Positions 48,098 through 60,745 are shown, numbered from the stretch's first letter. The stretch: 64,000 nt of DNA from Acidobacteriota bacterium (GCA_003223645.1 QHVT01000006.1:248001-312000), one strand, 5' to 3'. Notes: generated from the sequence alone by a model not told the origin. Numbers and translations are program-made.

Positions 48098-48829
48098 ATG
48101 CGGGCGGTGATTGTAATTCCGGCGCGTTACGCGTCGACGCGTTTCCCCGGCAAACCGCTCGCGCTCATCGCCGGCGTCTCGCTCATCCAGCGCGTGTACG
48201 ACCGCGCGGCGCAGTCGCAGCGCGCGGACGCGGTGTACGTCGCCACCGACGACGATCGCATCTTCGAGCACGTCGCCGCGTTCGGCGGAAAGGTCGTGAA
48301 GCCGGACGGCGACTTCGCGAGCGGAACCGATCGTTGCGCGGCGGCGCTGCCGCTCATCGAGTCGATCGAGAAGCAGCCGTTCGACATCATCCTCAGCGTG
48401 CAGGGCGATGAGCCGCTGATCGACATGACCTCGGTCGACGCTCTGATCGATCGCCTTTCGAATTCGATCTCCGGAATGGGAACGCTGGCCTGTCCCTTCG
48501 AAACCGATGACGAATTCCAGGCGCGCGACGTCGTGAAAGTCATCGTCGACTCGGTCGGCAACGCGATTTACTTCTCGCGCGCGCCGATCGCAACGAAAGA
48601 AACCGCGCTGCACCACATCGGCGTTTACGCCTATCGCCGTTCCGTGCTCGAGCGCTTCGTTGCTCTCCCGCCCTCCTCGCTGGAACGCGCCGAATCGTTA
48701 GAACAGTTGCGGGCAGTGCAACACGGCTTTAAAATTGCCGTGCTACAAACAACCAAGCCGCACCTGGGCGTCGATCGCCCCGAGGATGTGGCGCGCGTCG
48801 AGGAAGAACTTGCGAGACTGCATGCGTGA
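48098..48829 (+). CDS. kdsB: 3-deoxy-manno-octulosonate cytidylyltransferase
   Basis: VIVIPARYASTRFPGKPLALIAG, VQGDEPLID, LHHIGVYAYRRSVLERF. Confidence 0.96.
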   Translation: MRAVIVIPARYASTRFPGKPLALIAGVSLIQRVYDRAAQSQRADAVYVATDDDRIFEHVAAFGGKVVKPDGDFASGTDRCAAALPLIESIEKQPFDIILSVQGDEPLIDMTSVDALIDRLSNSISGMGTLACPFETDDEFQARDVVKVIVDSVGNAIYFSRAPIATKETALHHIGVYAYRRSVLERFVALPPSSLERAESLEQLRAVQHGFKIAVLQTTKPHLGVDRPEDVARVEEELARLHA

Positions 48830-48916
48830 TTGCGAGGGACGGGCGTGAGCCGATGGCTCACACTGAATGAAACACACTCGACGTACCTAAACTCTCTCCC
48901 CCTGAAAAACAACCCC

Positions 48917-50690
<1,774 letters not shown>

Positions 50691-50702
50691 GAAGTCGCCG
50701 TC

Positions 50703-52835
50703 ATGCCGGAGCGCCTCACCGGAATCATCGAGCGCATCCGGCATTACAGCGCCGTGACGGGGTTTTGCGTCGCGGAGTTGCGCGACGGACACGGCGCGCT
50801 CGTCACGCTGGTCGCTGTGTCTCCACCTCTCGAGCCAGGCGATGAAGTCGAGGCAGAAGGCGCGCGCGTCGTCGATCCTCGCTACGGCCTGCAATTCAAA
50901 GCCGACCGCGTCGCGCCGCTGCTGCCGGTGACCGCGGAGGCGATGACGCGGTATCTCGCATCGCGACGCGTGCCGGGAATCGGGCCGGCGCTCGCGAAAC
51001 GTCTCACGGCGAAGTTCGGGAAACAGCTCGTCGCCGTGCTCGACGACGCTCCCGAGAAACTGCTCGAGGTTCCCGGCATCGGACGCGCGAAGGTGGAGAC
51101 GATCAGAAAGGGATGGAGCGAGAAGCGCGATGTGTGGCGGCTCGCGGCGCTGCTGGCGGAGCATGGCATCGGGACGGGACGCGCGGTGCGGATCCAACGA
51201 GTATTCGGCCCCGCCGCACTGACGATCGTCCGCCAGAACCCATACCAGCTCGCACAGGAGATCAGCGGCATCGGCTTTCGCATCGCCGACGGAATCGCCG
51301 GCTCGGTCGGCATCGCGCGCGATTCTCCGTATCGCATCCACGCCGGATTGCTGCACGTGCTTCGCGACGCGCGAAACTCCGGTCACTGCGGACTGCCGCG
51401 CGAAGAGCTGTTGTCGAAAACGGCAACGCTCCTCGAGTGCGAGACAGCGCTCGCGTCGGGCCTGCTCGACGAGCTGCTCCGCGAACGTGTCCTGATCGCG
51501 GATTCCGGCATCGTCTTCACACGCCGCCTGTACGAAGCCGAGACTCGCATTGCCAGGCGGCTCAAAGAGCTCGCTTTCGCCGATGCGCTCTTCGACGAGA
51601 GCGAGCTCGACGCGCTCATCGACGACGTCGAATCCGACTTCGTACTGCCGGACGAGAAGCGCGGCGCGGTCCGGCTCTCCCTGACGAATCCCGTCTGCGT
51701 CATCACCGGCGGACCGGGCGTCGGCAAAACCACGGTCGTAAACGCGATCCTGCAGATCGCGGCGAAGCGGGAGCTGGACGTCGCGCTCGCTGCACCGACC
51801 GGACGCGCCGCGAAGAGGCTCTCCCAGCAGACCGGTCATTCCGCGAAGACGCTGCACCGGCTGCTCGAGTGGAGTCCCGGCCACGAGGGATTCGCGCGCG
51901 GCAAGGACCGGCCGCTCGGCTGTGACCTGATCGTGGTCGACGAGGCATCGATGTGCGACGTGCCTCTGTTCGAAGCGCTGCTCGACGCGATAGAGCCGGG
52001 AACGTCATTGCTCATCGTCGGCGACGCCGACCAACTGCCGTCGATCGGACCGGGGCAGGTATTGCACGACATCATTGCGTCGGGTGCGATGCCGGTCGCG
52101 TCCCTGAAGACGGTCTACCGCCAGGGCAGCGGCAGCAGCATCATCGCCAACGCGCATCGCATCAACGCGGGAAACGATCCCGATTTATCGAATGAGGAAG
52201 GAAGTGATTTCTTTTTCTTCGGCGCCCGGAGCGCGGAAGAGGCGCGCGACCGCGTCGTGGACATCGTGGCGAACCGGCTTCCGAATCGCTTTGGCCTTCA
52301 TCCGCTGCGCGACGTGCAGGTGCTGGCACCGATGCGTAAGGGCCCGGCCGGCGTCGATGAGTTGAATGCCGTCCTTCAGCGGACGCTCAATCCCGCGCGA
52401 GCCGTGCCCGGGCGGACGTTCGCGAGCGGCGACAAGCTCATGCAAACCGTCAACAACTACGACAAAGAAGTGTTCAACGGCGACGTTGGAATCGTGCGCG
52501 AGGTCAGCGCGGACGGCGACACCGTGATCATGGAATTCGACCGCGTGCTCGTCGAGTATTACGGCACCGACATCGATCAGCTCCAGCTCGCGTACGCGAC
52601 GACCATCCACAAGGCACAGGGCAGCGAGTTTCCGGCGGTCGTGATCCCGCTGCTGACGTCGCACGCGATGATGCTCCAGCGCAGCCTGCTCTACACCGCC
52701 GTCACGCGCGCGTCGCGGTACGTCGTTCTCGTGGGCCAAAAAGAAGCGGTCCACCGCGCGGTGAAGAACGCAAAGGAACTACAGCGGTGGACGCGGCTGA
52801 AGGATTGCCTGACTGCCGGCGGAGACGTCCAATGA
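50703..52835 (+). CDS. recD2: RecD2-like SF1 ATP-dependent DNA helicase
   Basis: VCVITGGPGVGKTTVVNAIL, VVDEASMCDVPLFEALL, TIHKAQGSEFPAVVIPL, LLYTAVTRASRYVVLVG. Confidence 0.93.
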   Translation: MPERLTGIIERIRHYSAVTGFCVAELRDGHGALVTLVAVSPPLEPGDEVEAEGARVVDPRYGLQFKADRVAPLLPVTAEAMTRYLASRRVPGIGPALAKRLTAKFGKQLVAVLDDAPEKLLEVPGIGRAKVETIRKGWSEKRDVWRLAALLAEHGIGTGRAVRIQRVFGPAALTIVRQNPYQLAQEISGIGFRIADGIAGSVGIARDSPYRIHAGLLHVLRDARNSGHCGLPREELLSKTATLLECETALASGLLDELLRERVLIADSGIVFTRRLYEAETRIARRLKELAFADALFDESELDALIDDVESDFVLPDEKRGAVRLSLTNPVCVITGGPGVGKTTVVNAILQIAAKRELDVALAAPTGRAAKRLSQQTGHSAKTLHRLLEWSPGHEGFARGKDRPLGCDLIVVDEASMCDVPLFEALLDAIEPGTSLLIVGDADQLPSIGPGQVLHDIIASGAMPVASLKTVYRQGSGSSIIANAHRINAGNDPDLSNEEGSDFFFFGARSAEEARDRVVDIVANRLPNRFGLHPLRDVQVLAPMRKGPAGVDELNAVLQRTLNPARAVPGRTFASGDKLMQTVNNYDKEVFNGDVGIVREVSADGDTVIMEFDRVLVEYYGTDIDQLQLAYATTIHKAQGSEFPAVVIPLLTSHAMMLQRSLLYTAVTRASRYVVLVGQKEAVHRAVKNAKELQRWTRLKDCLTAGGDVQ

Positions 52836-52915
52836 TCCTTCGTACGCCCCACGCATCGGAAAACTAGAGTGGAGGACAGTTGCCGGCGTCCCGATGGAAG
52901 CGCTGGCGTTGCGCA

Positions 52916-55186
52916 TCAGCGCAGCAAAGTGCCGCCGGAAGATGCCCGGAGAGGCGACGGGCGTGTGATGCGGGTCGCCTCGGCTCGTTTCCGGAGCATC
53001 TCCGGGAACCGCGGATCGCCGCGTAGCGCTTCCAGACCAACATCGATTGCGAGCCAGGAATACCACCATTCCCCTTCGCGGATTCCCTTCTCGATCAACG
53101 CAAACGCCTGATCGAAATCGCCGAGCTGGGCGCGCAGGCGCATGCGGAAGTACGTTAGAACGTAACGCGTGCCGGCCAGTTCGTCGGCGCGATCGGCGAT
53201 TGCGCGCGCCTCGGCGATGCGGCCGGCACGCGCCAGAATGGCGCCTCGCCACAACTCGAAATTCGGATTCACGTCCGCCCGGATGCGATCGATCAAACTC
53301 ATCGCTTCGTCGATGCGTCCCGCATGCATGGACGCCAAGGCAACGTACGCCCAGACATTGTCCGATTCAGGAAATTGGGCCTTCGCATTGTGGAGCAATT
53401 CGAGTGCGCGCTCCGATTGCCCCATGATGATGAGGTACGCGGCGTAGGCCGTCATGACTCGCGGCGAGAGCGGATCGAGCTGGCGCGCCTGCCGGTGCGC
53501 GGCCTCGGCCTCGACGAATCGCTTCGCATGCGTCAGGCGGGTCGACTGCTCGATGTACGCCGGTGCAAAACTCGGATTCAACTGCAGAACGCGCGCGACG
53601 CGCCGCTCGTACTCCTCATCGTCGCCCGTCAGCGCCGCGGCCACGGCGAGATTCCAGTGCGCTTCCGGAAGCGACTCGTCGAGCGACAACGCCTTTTCCG
53701 CGAGCGCAACGAGCGGCTGGATGCAGTCGCGTGTCGGAGCGAGTCCGAGCCGGGCCTCGCGTCCGTACAGGTGCGCGAGCGCGGCATAAGGCAGCGCGTA
53801 TTCGGGGTCGATCTCGATGGCGCGATGAAAATACTCGATCCCTTTCGCCAGCCCGGCCGCCGTTTCTTTCGTCGCTTCGCGATGTCCGCGCAGATACTCG
53901 GCGTGCGCTTCAGGGTCGGGCGCGCGGCTCGCCGGCGGAACGACCTTGAGCCGTACTTCCTCGCAGAGATCGCGCGCAATCGCTTCTTCGAGCGCGATGA
54001 GATCGGTCAGATCGTGCCGGTACTTCTTTCCCCATAACGCAGTGCCGTCGGAAGCCTTGACCAGTTCCGCGTCCAACAACACCACTCCATTGATGGCGCG
54101 CACGCTGCCCACCAGCACGGCCTCGACGTTGAGCACTCGCGCCGCGTCCTGGGGATCAGCGGTGTTGCGAAAGCGCGACGCCGAGGAGCTTGCGATCACG
54201 CGCAGGCCCTCGATCCGGCCGAAGTCGCGCACGATGTCTTCCGGAATCCCGTCGCTGAGAAATTGCATCTCCTCGCTGCCGCTCTTGTTGTGGAACGGCA
54301 GCACGGCAATCGACGTGATCAAAGGCCTCCTGATTCCGCTCGAGCGAATGGGCGGAGTGCTGGCGCTTCGCAACGCCGCCGCGACTTCGCGCATCGACGC
54401 ATAGCGATCGTCGCGATTCTTCGCGATGCAGCGGCGGACGATCACGTCGATCTCCGGCTCCGGCAACCGTGGCGGATCGTGATGAAGGATGCGGTGCAGC
54501 GTATCGATCGCCGTTACGCCGTCGAACGGATTCTCCTTGGCGATGACCTCGTACAGGATGCAGCCGAGGGCGAAAATGTCGACGCGGCCGTCGAGGTCGC
54601 GCAGCCCGCGCGCCTGTTCGGGCGCCATGTAGCCCGGCGTGCCGATACACAGCCCTTCCTCGGTGAGATTCGCAGCGCTGCGCTCGTCGCCGCGGAAACC
54701 GGCCGCGCGTTTCGCCAGCCCGAAGTCGACGACTTTCGCCCGCTTGTCCTCCGACACCACGATGTTCTCCGGCTTGAGATCGCGGTGCACGATTCCTGCG
54801 TCGTGCGCTTTCGCCAGACCGTCTGCAATGTCCGCGAGATATCGAAGCAACACCTCGCGCGAGTCGTGATTCAAGTGATGCCGCAGCGTCTCGCCCTGGA
54901 TCAGCTCCATCGCAATGTACTGCAGGCAGCGATCGCCGACCGCCTCGGAGCCGATGTCGTAGATCGTGACGACGTGCGGATGATTCAGCCGCGACGCCGT
55001 CCGCGCCTCGCGTTTGAACCGTGCCAGCGATTCCGCGTCCTCGGAGATGTCGTCCGGAAGAATCTTGATCGCGACGTCGCGTCCGAGGCGCGTGTCGCGC
55101 GCCCGATAGACCTCGGCCATCCCGCCGCTGCCGAGCAAAGCGGTGACCTCGTACGGCCCCAGCCGTGTACCGCGTGACAATGTCAT
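52916..55186 (-). CDS. Ser/Thr protein kinase with TolB/FlgO-like and TPR regions (paralogue 1)
   Basis: YEVTALLGSGGMAEVYRARDTRLGRDVAIKIL, HRDLKPENIVV, VDFGLAK, APEQARG; SIAVLPFHNKSGSEEMQFLSDGIPEDIVRDFGRI; TPR. Confidence 0.95.
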   Translation of the reverse strand: MTLSRGTRLGPYEVTALLGSGGMAEVYRARDTRLGRDVAIKILPDDISEDAESLARFKREARTASRLNHPHVVTIYDIGSEAVGDRCLQYIAMELIQGETLRHHLNHDSREVLLRYLADIADGLAKAHDAGIVHRDLKPENIVVSEDKRAKVVDFGLAKRAAGFRGDERSAANLTEEGLCIGTPGYMAPEQARGLRDLDGRVDIFALGCILYEVIAKENPFDGVTAIDTLHRILHHDPPRLPEPEIDVIVRRCIAKNRDDRYASMREVAAALRSASTPPIRSSGIRRPLITSIAVLPFHNKSGSEEMQFLSDGIPEDIVRDFGRIEGLRVIASSSASRFRNTADPQDAARVLNVEAVLVGSVRAINGVVLLDAELVKASDGTALWGKKYRHDLTDLIALEEAIARDLCEEVRLKVVPPASRAPDPEAHAEYLRGHREATKETAAGLAKGIEYFHRAIEIDPEYALPYAALAHLYGREARLGLAPTRDCIQPLVALAEKALSLDESLPEAHWNLAVAAALTGDDEEYERRVARVLQLNPSFAPAYIEQSTRLTHAKRFVEAEAAHRQARQLDPLSPRVMTAYAAYLIIMGQSERALELLHNAKAQFPESDNVWAYVALASMHAGRIDEAMSLIDRIRADVNPNFELWRGAILARAGRIAEARAIADRADELAGTRYVLTYFRMRLRAQLGDFDQAFALIEKGIREGEWWYSWLAIDVGLEALRGDPRFPEMLRKRAEATRITRPSPLRASSGGTLLR

Positions 55187-55228
55187 GAGAAGGACCCGCG
55201 CACATTGTACGCGGAGGCACCAAAATAG

Positions 55229-55415
55229 ATGTAAGGAGAAATGCGACTTTTCGTAACATCCGCGCCACCGCGCGCGTCCTCGCCATGGTCGTGTCGACCG
55301 CGGTGCTGTTCGTCATCCTGCAAACCGGCGTCGTGCTGACGCGCGGGAGCATTCATCGGCGACAATCGAATTTGCCGGCACCGTCACCGCGAACGATCGG
55401 ATAGAGCTGGCGCAG
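55229..55415 (+). pseudogene. plsC remnant with N-terminal and C-terminal pieces joined by an internal deletion
   Basis: NIRATARVLAMVVSTAVLFVILQTGVVLTRGSI and IEFAGTVTANDRIELAQ versus intact NIRAAARVFAMTVSTATLFVVLQIGVLLTRGSI and IEFGGTVTASDRKELAL. Confidence 0.88.
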
Positions 55416-57678
55416 ACGCCGTCCTGCGAAATGCGTCCTCGCGTAATTGGAGCATCGCGGCGAACCGCGAATCGGAGCGCAGACAATCCATCCCGGGATC
55501 GGAGGGCAGGAAAATGTAGAAGCAGTCTTCGTCGCGAAGCCCTTGTTCGATCAGCGCGAATGCAGCGTCGCGGTCGCCGAGCTCGCCGCGCAGTTGCGCG
55601 CGCCAGTACGTCAGCACGAACCGCGTCTTCGCCAGCTCATCCATGCGGTCGGCGATTTCCTGCGCCTCCGCGATGCGGCCCACGCGCGCCAGGACGATCG
55701 CCTTCCAGATCAAAATATGCGGACTCGTCTCCGCGGGCGCGCGCTCGATGGTCGCGATGGCCTCCTGCGGCCGGCCGATCTGCGAGTACACGAGTCCGAG
55801 ATAGGCATACGTGTGCTCGTAGTCGGGAAACTGTTCGGCGGCATTGTGCAGAACGGTGAGGCATTCGTTCCACTGCCGCATCACGCCGAGTCGCCCGCCG
55901 TACGCCGTCATCACGCGCGGCGACAGCGGATCGAGCTCGCGCGCCTTCTGATACGCGGCTTCACCTTCGGCGTATCGCTGCGCGGATACCAGTGCGAGCG
56001 ACCTCTCGGCGTACGCCTGCGCGAAATTCGGATTCAGATCCAGCACGCGCGCGATGCGGCGCTCGAATTCCGGCATGTCTCCCGCCAGCAATGCCGCGAC
56101 GGCAAGGTCGAAATGCGCCTCCGGCAGAAACTCGTCGAGCGACGACGCCTTGTTCCCGAGCGCCGCCTGCTGCCGCCGGCAATCGCGCGTCGGTGCGATT
56201 CCGAGCAGCGCCATGCGTCCATAAATCTGGCCTAACGCGGCATACGGCAGCGCGTACTCGGGATCGAGCTCGATCGCCCGGTGATACTGCTCGATTCCCT
56301 TCTTGAGCGCCGGCGGCGTCTCCTTCGCGATCTCGCGTTTTCCGCGCAGGTAAACATCGTGCGCTTCCGGCAGCGGCGCGCGGTTGCGCTGCGGCGCGAG
56401 CTCGAGCCGTACCTCGTTGCAGAGATCGCGGGAGATCTCCTGCTGCAGCTCGATCACATCCGTCAGCTCGCGCGTGTACTTCTTTCCCCAAAGCGCGCTG
56501 CCGTCCGCGGCTTTGACGAGCTCCGCGTCGATCACCACCTTGTCCCCGATCATGCGCAGTCCGCCGACCAGCACCGCCTCGACTTGCAGCTCGCGCGCGG
56601 CCTGCCGCGGATCCGTCGTCTCGCGGAAGCGCGACACCGACGAGTTGGCGATGACGCGCAAGCCGGCGACGCGCCCGAGGTCGCGCACGATGTCTTCGGG
56701 AATTCCGTCGCTGAGAAAACGCATCTCCTCGCTCCCGCTGCGGTTGTGAAACGGCAGCACCGCGATCGAGGCGATCGCCGGCCTCCGCGCGCTGTGAATC
56801 CGCGGGAGCGAGTCCGTAGAGGACGGCGGCGCGGTCATCGCCTTCCGCAGCTCGGCGGCGACTTCGCGCATCGAGCTGTAGCGATGCGCGGCGTCCTTGG
56901 CGAGACAACGGCGCACGATCGGATCGAGAACCGGATCGGGCAAGGGCGATGGCTCGTGATGGAGAACGCGATGCATCGTATCGACCGGCGTGTCGCCGTC
57001 GAACGGGTTCTCTTTCACGATCGCCTCATACAGCATGCAGCCGAGGGCGAAGATGTCGGCGCGGCCATCGATGTCGCGTTGCCCGCGAACCTGCTCCGGC
57101 GCCATGTAGCCGAGCGTGCCGACGCAGAAGCCCTCGGCGGTGAGACGCTCGGCGCTTCGCTCGCTCGCGAAGCCCATCACATGTTTAGCGAGTCCGAAGT
57201 CGACGACTTTCGCGAAGTCATCGTCCGAGACCATGACATTTTCCGGCTTGAGATCGCGATGTACCACGCCGGCGTCATGCGCCTTGGCAAGACCGTCGGC
57301 GACGCCGGCGATGTAGCGCAGCAGGACTTCGCGCGACGCGTGCGCGAAATGGTGGCGCAGCGTCTCGCCGCGAATCAGTTCCATCGCGATGTAATGCAGC
57401 CGCTGAGCGCCGACATCGACTTCGCCGATGTCGTAGATGGTGACGAGATGCGGATGATTCAGCGCCGAAGCCGTCTGCGCTTCGCGCGTGAATCGCGAGA
57501 GAGACTCCTCGTCGGAGGACAACTCCTCCGGCAGGATCTTGATCGCGACTTCGCGGCCGAGGCGCACATCCCGTGCGCGATAAACCTCGGCCATTCCGCC
57601 GCTGCCGAGCAAGGCCGTGACCTCGTACGGCCCGAGCCGCGTTCCGTATTTGAGCGTCATGGGAAGGCCGGCGTTCAT
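55384..57678 (-). CDS. Ser/Thr protein kinase with TolB/FlgO-like and TPR regions (paralogue 2)
   Basis: Same architecture: LLGSGGMAEVYRARDVRLGREVAIKIL, HRDLKPENVMV, VDFGLAKH. Confidence 0.95.
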   Translation of the reverse strand: MNAGLPMTLKYGTRLGPYEVTALLGSGGMAEVYRARDVRLGREVAIKILPEELSSDEESLSRFTREAQTASALNHPHLVTIYDIGEVDVGAQRLHYIAMELIRGETLRHHFAHASREVLLRYIAGVADGLAKAHDAGVVHRDLKPENVMVSDDDFAKVVDFGLAKHVMGFASERSAERLTAEGFCVGTLGYMAPEQVRGQRDIDGRADIFALGCMLYEAIVKENPFDGDTPVDTMHRVLHHEPSPLPDPVLDPIVRRCLAKDAAHRYSSMREVAAELRKAMTAPPSSTDSLPRIHSARRPAIASIAVLPFHNRSGSEEMRFLSDGIPEDIVRDLGRVAGLRVIANSSVSRFRETTDPRQAARELQVEAVLVGGLRMIGDKVVIDAELVKAADGSALWGKKYTRELTDVIELQQEISRDLCNEVRLELAPQRNRAPLPEAHDVYLRGKREIAKETPPALKKGIEQYHRAIELDPEYALPYAALGQIYGRMALLGIAPTRDCRRQQAALGNKASSLDEFLPEAHFDLAVAALLAGDMPEFERRIARVLDLNPNFAQAYAERSLALVSAQRYAEGEAAYQKARELDPLSPRVMTAYGGRLGVMRQWNECLTVLHNAAEQFPDYEHTYAYLGLVYSQIGRPQEAIATIERAPAETSPHILIWKAIVLARVGRIAEAQEIADRMDELAKTRFVLTYWRAQLRGELGDRDAAFALIEQGLRDEDCFYIFLPSDPGMDCLRSDSRFAAMLQLREDAFRRTASAPALSDRSR

Positions 57679-57739
57679 TGTAAGTGAACGCGCGAATGCT
57701 CAGCGGAGTTGACCGGCCGGCGCGACGAGGTCCGTTTCG

Positions 57740-59971
57740 TCAGACCAGTGCGAGCGCCGGCGGCCGGTACTTCTCCAGCAGCGCGTCGAAGCGCGGATCG
57801 GAGCGAAGGCGTTCGAGCGTCCGATCATGGCGGGCGAAGTTGCAGTACCACTCGCCGCTGCGCATTCCTTCCTCGAGCAACGCGAACGCGGCGTCGTCGT
57901 CGCCTAACTCGAGATGGAGGATGGCGCGGTGGTAGGTCAGCAGAAATTGCGTTCGAGCGATCTCGTCGACCTCATCGGCGATCGCTCGCGCTTCAGCAAC
58001 CCGGCCCGCGCGGGCAAGGATGATTCCCTTCCAAACGAAAATATTCGGATTCGTCTCCAGCGCCGTGTGGTCGATCAATTCGATTGCTTCGCGGTGCCGT
58101 CCGAGAAATGAGTAGGAAAATGCGAGGTAGGCGCGAACATGCCCGGTCTCGGGAAACTGTTCCGCCGCGGTGCGCAGGATCGCGACGCAGCGGTCCCATT
58201 GTCCGATGAGGAACAGGCGGCCGGCGTACGCGGACATCACGCGCGAGGACAGCGGATCGAGCTCGCGCGCCTTTCTGTGCGCCGCTTCGGCTTCTTCGAA
58301 TCGCATGGCGCCGACGAGCGCCACCGAACGGTCGACATACGCCTGCGCATGATTCGGATTGAGCTCCAACGTGCGGTCGAGCTCACGCGTGCACTGCGCC
58401 ATGTCGCCCATCAGGAGCGCGGCGACGGCCAGATTGTGATGCGCTTCGGGCAATTGCTCGTCCAATGCGAGTGCTTTACGGGCCAGAGCGATCTGCTGCA
58501 TCACGGAGTCGCGCGTCGGCGCGATGCCCAGCATCGCCTGTCGTCCGTACACCAGCGCGACCGCCGCATAAGGCAGCGCATACTCGGGATCGAGCTCCAT
58601 CGCCTGATAGAAATACGCGACGCCTTTCTTGAGCGCCGGCGCCGTCTCTTTGGCGACCTCGCGCTTCCCGCGCAGATACGCTTCGTACGCCTCGGGGCGC
58701 GGATCACGCTCCGTCGGCGGGGAGAGCTCGAGTCGCAATTCGTCGCAGACGTCGCGCGCGATCGCTTCTTCGAGCGCGACGAGATCCGTCATCTGCCGCG
58801 TGTACTTCTTCCCCCACAACGCCGTGCCGTCCGACGCTTTTACGAGCTCCGCGTCCAGCACCGCCGTGCCGCCGATCGTTCGCACGCTGCCGACGAGCAC
58901 GGCCTCGACGTGCAGCTCCTTCGCCGCCTGACGCGGATCGGTCGTGTCGCGGAAACGCGACGCCGACGAGCTGGCGATGACGCGCAGCGTCGGAATTCGC
59001 CCGAGGCTGCGCACGACGTCTTCCGGGATCCCGTCGCTGAGAAATTGCATCTCCTCGCTGCCGCTCCGGTTGTGGAACGGCAGCACGGCGATCGATGCAA
59101 TCGGTGACTTTCTGAGTCCACCCGTGCGAATGGCCGGAGCGGCGATCGCGTTTCGCAGGTCCGTCGCGACTTCACGCATCGACGTGTAACGACCGGCGCG
59201 ATCCTTGGCGATGCAGCGCCGCACGATCGCCTCGATCGCGACGTCCGCCAGCGGCGGCGGATCGTGATGGAGAATACGATGCAGCGTATCGATCGCCGTC
59301 TCGCCCTCGAATGGATTCTCCTTCGCGATCGCCTCGTACAGGATGCAGCCGAGGGCGAAGATGTCGACGCGGCCGTCGAGATCGCGCAGACCGAGTGCCT
59401 GTTCGGGCGCCATGTAGCCGGGCGTCCCGACGCAGAGTCCTTCTTCGGTGAGATTCACGGCGATGCGCTCGTCGCTGCGAAAACCGGCCGCGTGTTTCGC
59501 CAGGCCGAAGTCGACGACCTTGGCGTGATTGTCGTCCGACACCATGACGTTCTCCGGCTTGAGATCGCGATGAACGATCCCCGCGTCGTGCGCCTTTGCC
59601 AACGCGTCCGCGACGTCGGCGATGTAGCGCAGCAACACCTCGCGCGGCTCGTGCTGCAAGTGATACCGCAGCGTCTCGCCGCGGATCAGCTCCATCGCGA
59701 TGTAATGCAGACGGCGATCGCCGATCTGTTCGGCGCCGATGTCGTAAATCGTGACGAGATGCGGATGGTTCAGCCGCGAGGCCGTCCGCGCCTCGCGCTG
59801 AAAGCGCGCCAGCGATTCCGGATCCGCGGAGATGTCGTCCGGCAGAATCTTGATCGCGACGTCGCGCCCGAGGCGCGTGTCGCGCGCGCGATACACGTCG
59901 GCCATGCCCCCGCTGCCGAGCAAAGCAGTGACTTCGTATGGCCCAAGCCGTGTCCCACGAGACAATGTCAT
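57740..59971 (-). CDS. Ser/Thr protein kinase with TolB/FlgO-like and TPR regions (paralogue 3)
   Basis: Same architecture: LLGSGGMADVYRARDTRLGRDVAIKIL, HRDLKPENVMV, VDFGLAKHAAG. Confidence 0.95.
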   Translation of the reverse strand: MTLSRGTRLGPYEVTALLGSGGMADVYRARDTRLGRDVAIKILPDDISADPESLARFQREARTASRLNHPHLVTIYDIGAEQIGDRRLHYIAMELIRGETLRYHLQHEPREVLLRYIADVADALAKAHDAGIVHRDLKPENVMVSDDNHAKVVDFGLAKHAAGFRSDERIAVNLTEEGLCVGTPGYMAPEQALGLRDLDGRVDIFALGCILYEAIAKENPFEGETAIDTLHRILHHDPPPLADVAIEAIVRRCIAKDRAGRYTSMREVATDLRNAIAAPAIRTGGLRKSPIASIAVLPFHNRSGSEEMQFLSDGIPEDVVRSLGRIPTLRVIASSSASRFRDTTDPRQAAKELHVEAVLVGSVRTIGGTAVLDAELVKASDGTALWGKKYTRQMTDLVALEEAIARDVCDELRLELSPPTERDPRPEAYEAYLRGKREVAKETAPALKKGVAYFYQAMELDPEYALPYAAVALVYGRQAMLGIAPTRDSVMQQIALARKALALDEQLPEAHHNLAVAALLMGDMAQCTRELDRTLELNPNHAQAYVDRSVALVGAMRFEEAEAAHRKARELDPLSSRVMSAYAGRLFLIGQWDRCVAILRTAAEQFPETGHVRAYLAFSYSFLGRHREAIELIDHTALETNPNIFVWKGIILARAGRVAEARAIADEVDEIARTQFLLTYHRAILHLELGDDDAAFALLEEGMRSGEWYCNFARHDRTLERLRSDPRFDALLEKYRPPALALV

Positions 59972-60010
59972 GGGAAAAGCCCCATCCGTATTCTAAGCGT
60001 AGGGACAAAC

Positions 60011-60733
60011 ATGTACTTGAGGAGAAACATCCGCGCAGCCGCGCGCGTCTTCGCGATGACAGTCTCGACTGCCACGCTGTTCGTGGTTCTGCAAATCGGT
60101 GTCCTGCTGACGCGCGGAAGCATCCGCTGGCGGACGCGCGTGATCCGCTGGTGGTCGCGCGCGATGGCGCGCTGCCTCGGCATGCGCACCACGATCCGCG
60201 GCACGCCGCCGTCCGGCGCGTTCGTGCTCGTCTCGAATCACATCAGCTACCTCGACGTCGTGGTGATCTTGCAGTCCCTCGACGTTGTCTTCGTGGCGAT
60301 GTCGGAGCTCGACCGCGTGCCGGTCATGCGCGCGATCGTCGGCAGCGGCGGCACGATCTTCATCGATCGCAAATCGCGCCGCGACCCGCTCCGCGTGGGC
60401 GACGAGATGGAGAACGTGCTGCGCGCGGGCCGCGGCGTCGCCCTCTTCCCCGAGTCGACGAGCAGCGACGGACATGACGTGCTGCCGTTCAAATCCGCGC
60501 TCCTCGAAGGCGCGGCGCGCAGCGGACGGCCGGTGCATTTCGCGGTGATCCGTTACGAGCAGGAAGGTGTCGCGTGGTGGGGCGACATTGACGTGAAATC
60601 GCAGCTCCTCGGATTGCTGCGGATGCCGCGCATCGACGCATCGATCGAGTTCGGCGGCACGGTCACGGCGAGCGATCGGAAAGAGCTGGCGCTGAAACTG
60701 TGGACGGAAGTTCGGTCGCGGGTGATCGGATAA
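60011..60733 (+). CDS. plsC: 1-acyl-sn-glycerol-3-phosphate acyltransferase
   Basis: FVLVSNHISYLDVVVI (NHxxxxD), GTIFIDRK, LFPESTSSDG. Confidence 0.93.
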   Translation: MYLRRNIRAAARVFAMTVSTATLFVVLQIGVLLTRGSIRWRTRVIRWWSRAMARCLGMRTTIRGTPPSGAFVLVSNHISYLDVVVILQSLDVVFVAMSELDRVPVMRAIVGSGGTIFIDRKSRRDPLRVGDEMENVLRAGRGVALFPESTSSDGHDVLPFKSALLEGAARSGRPVHFAVIRYEQEGVAWWGDIDVKSQLLGLLRMPRIDASIEFGGTVTASDRKELALKLWTEVRSRVIG

Positions 60734-60745
60734 CATGCCCCTCGC

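Noticed and set aside
56281-57687. 468-aa plus-strand ORF
   Set aside because: Antisense to kinase paralogue 2; shadow ORF.
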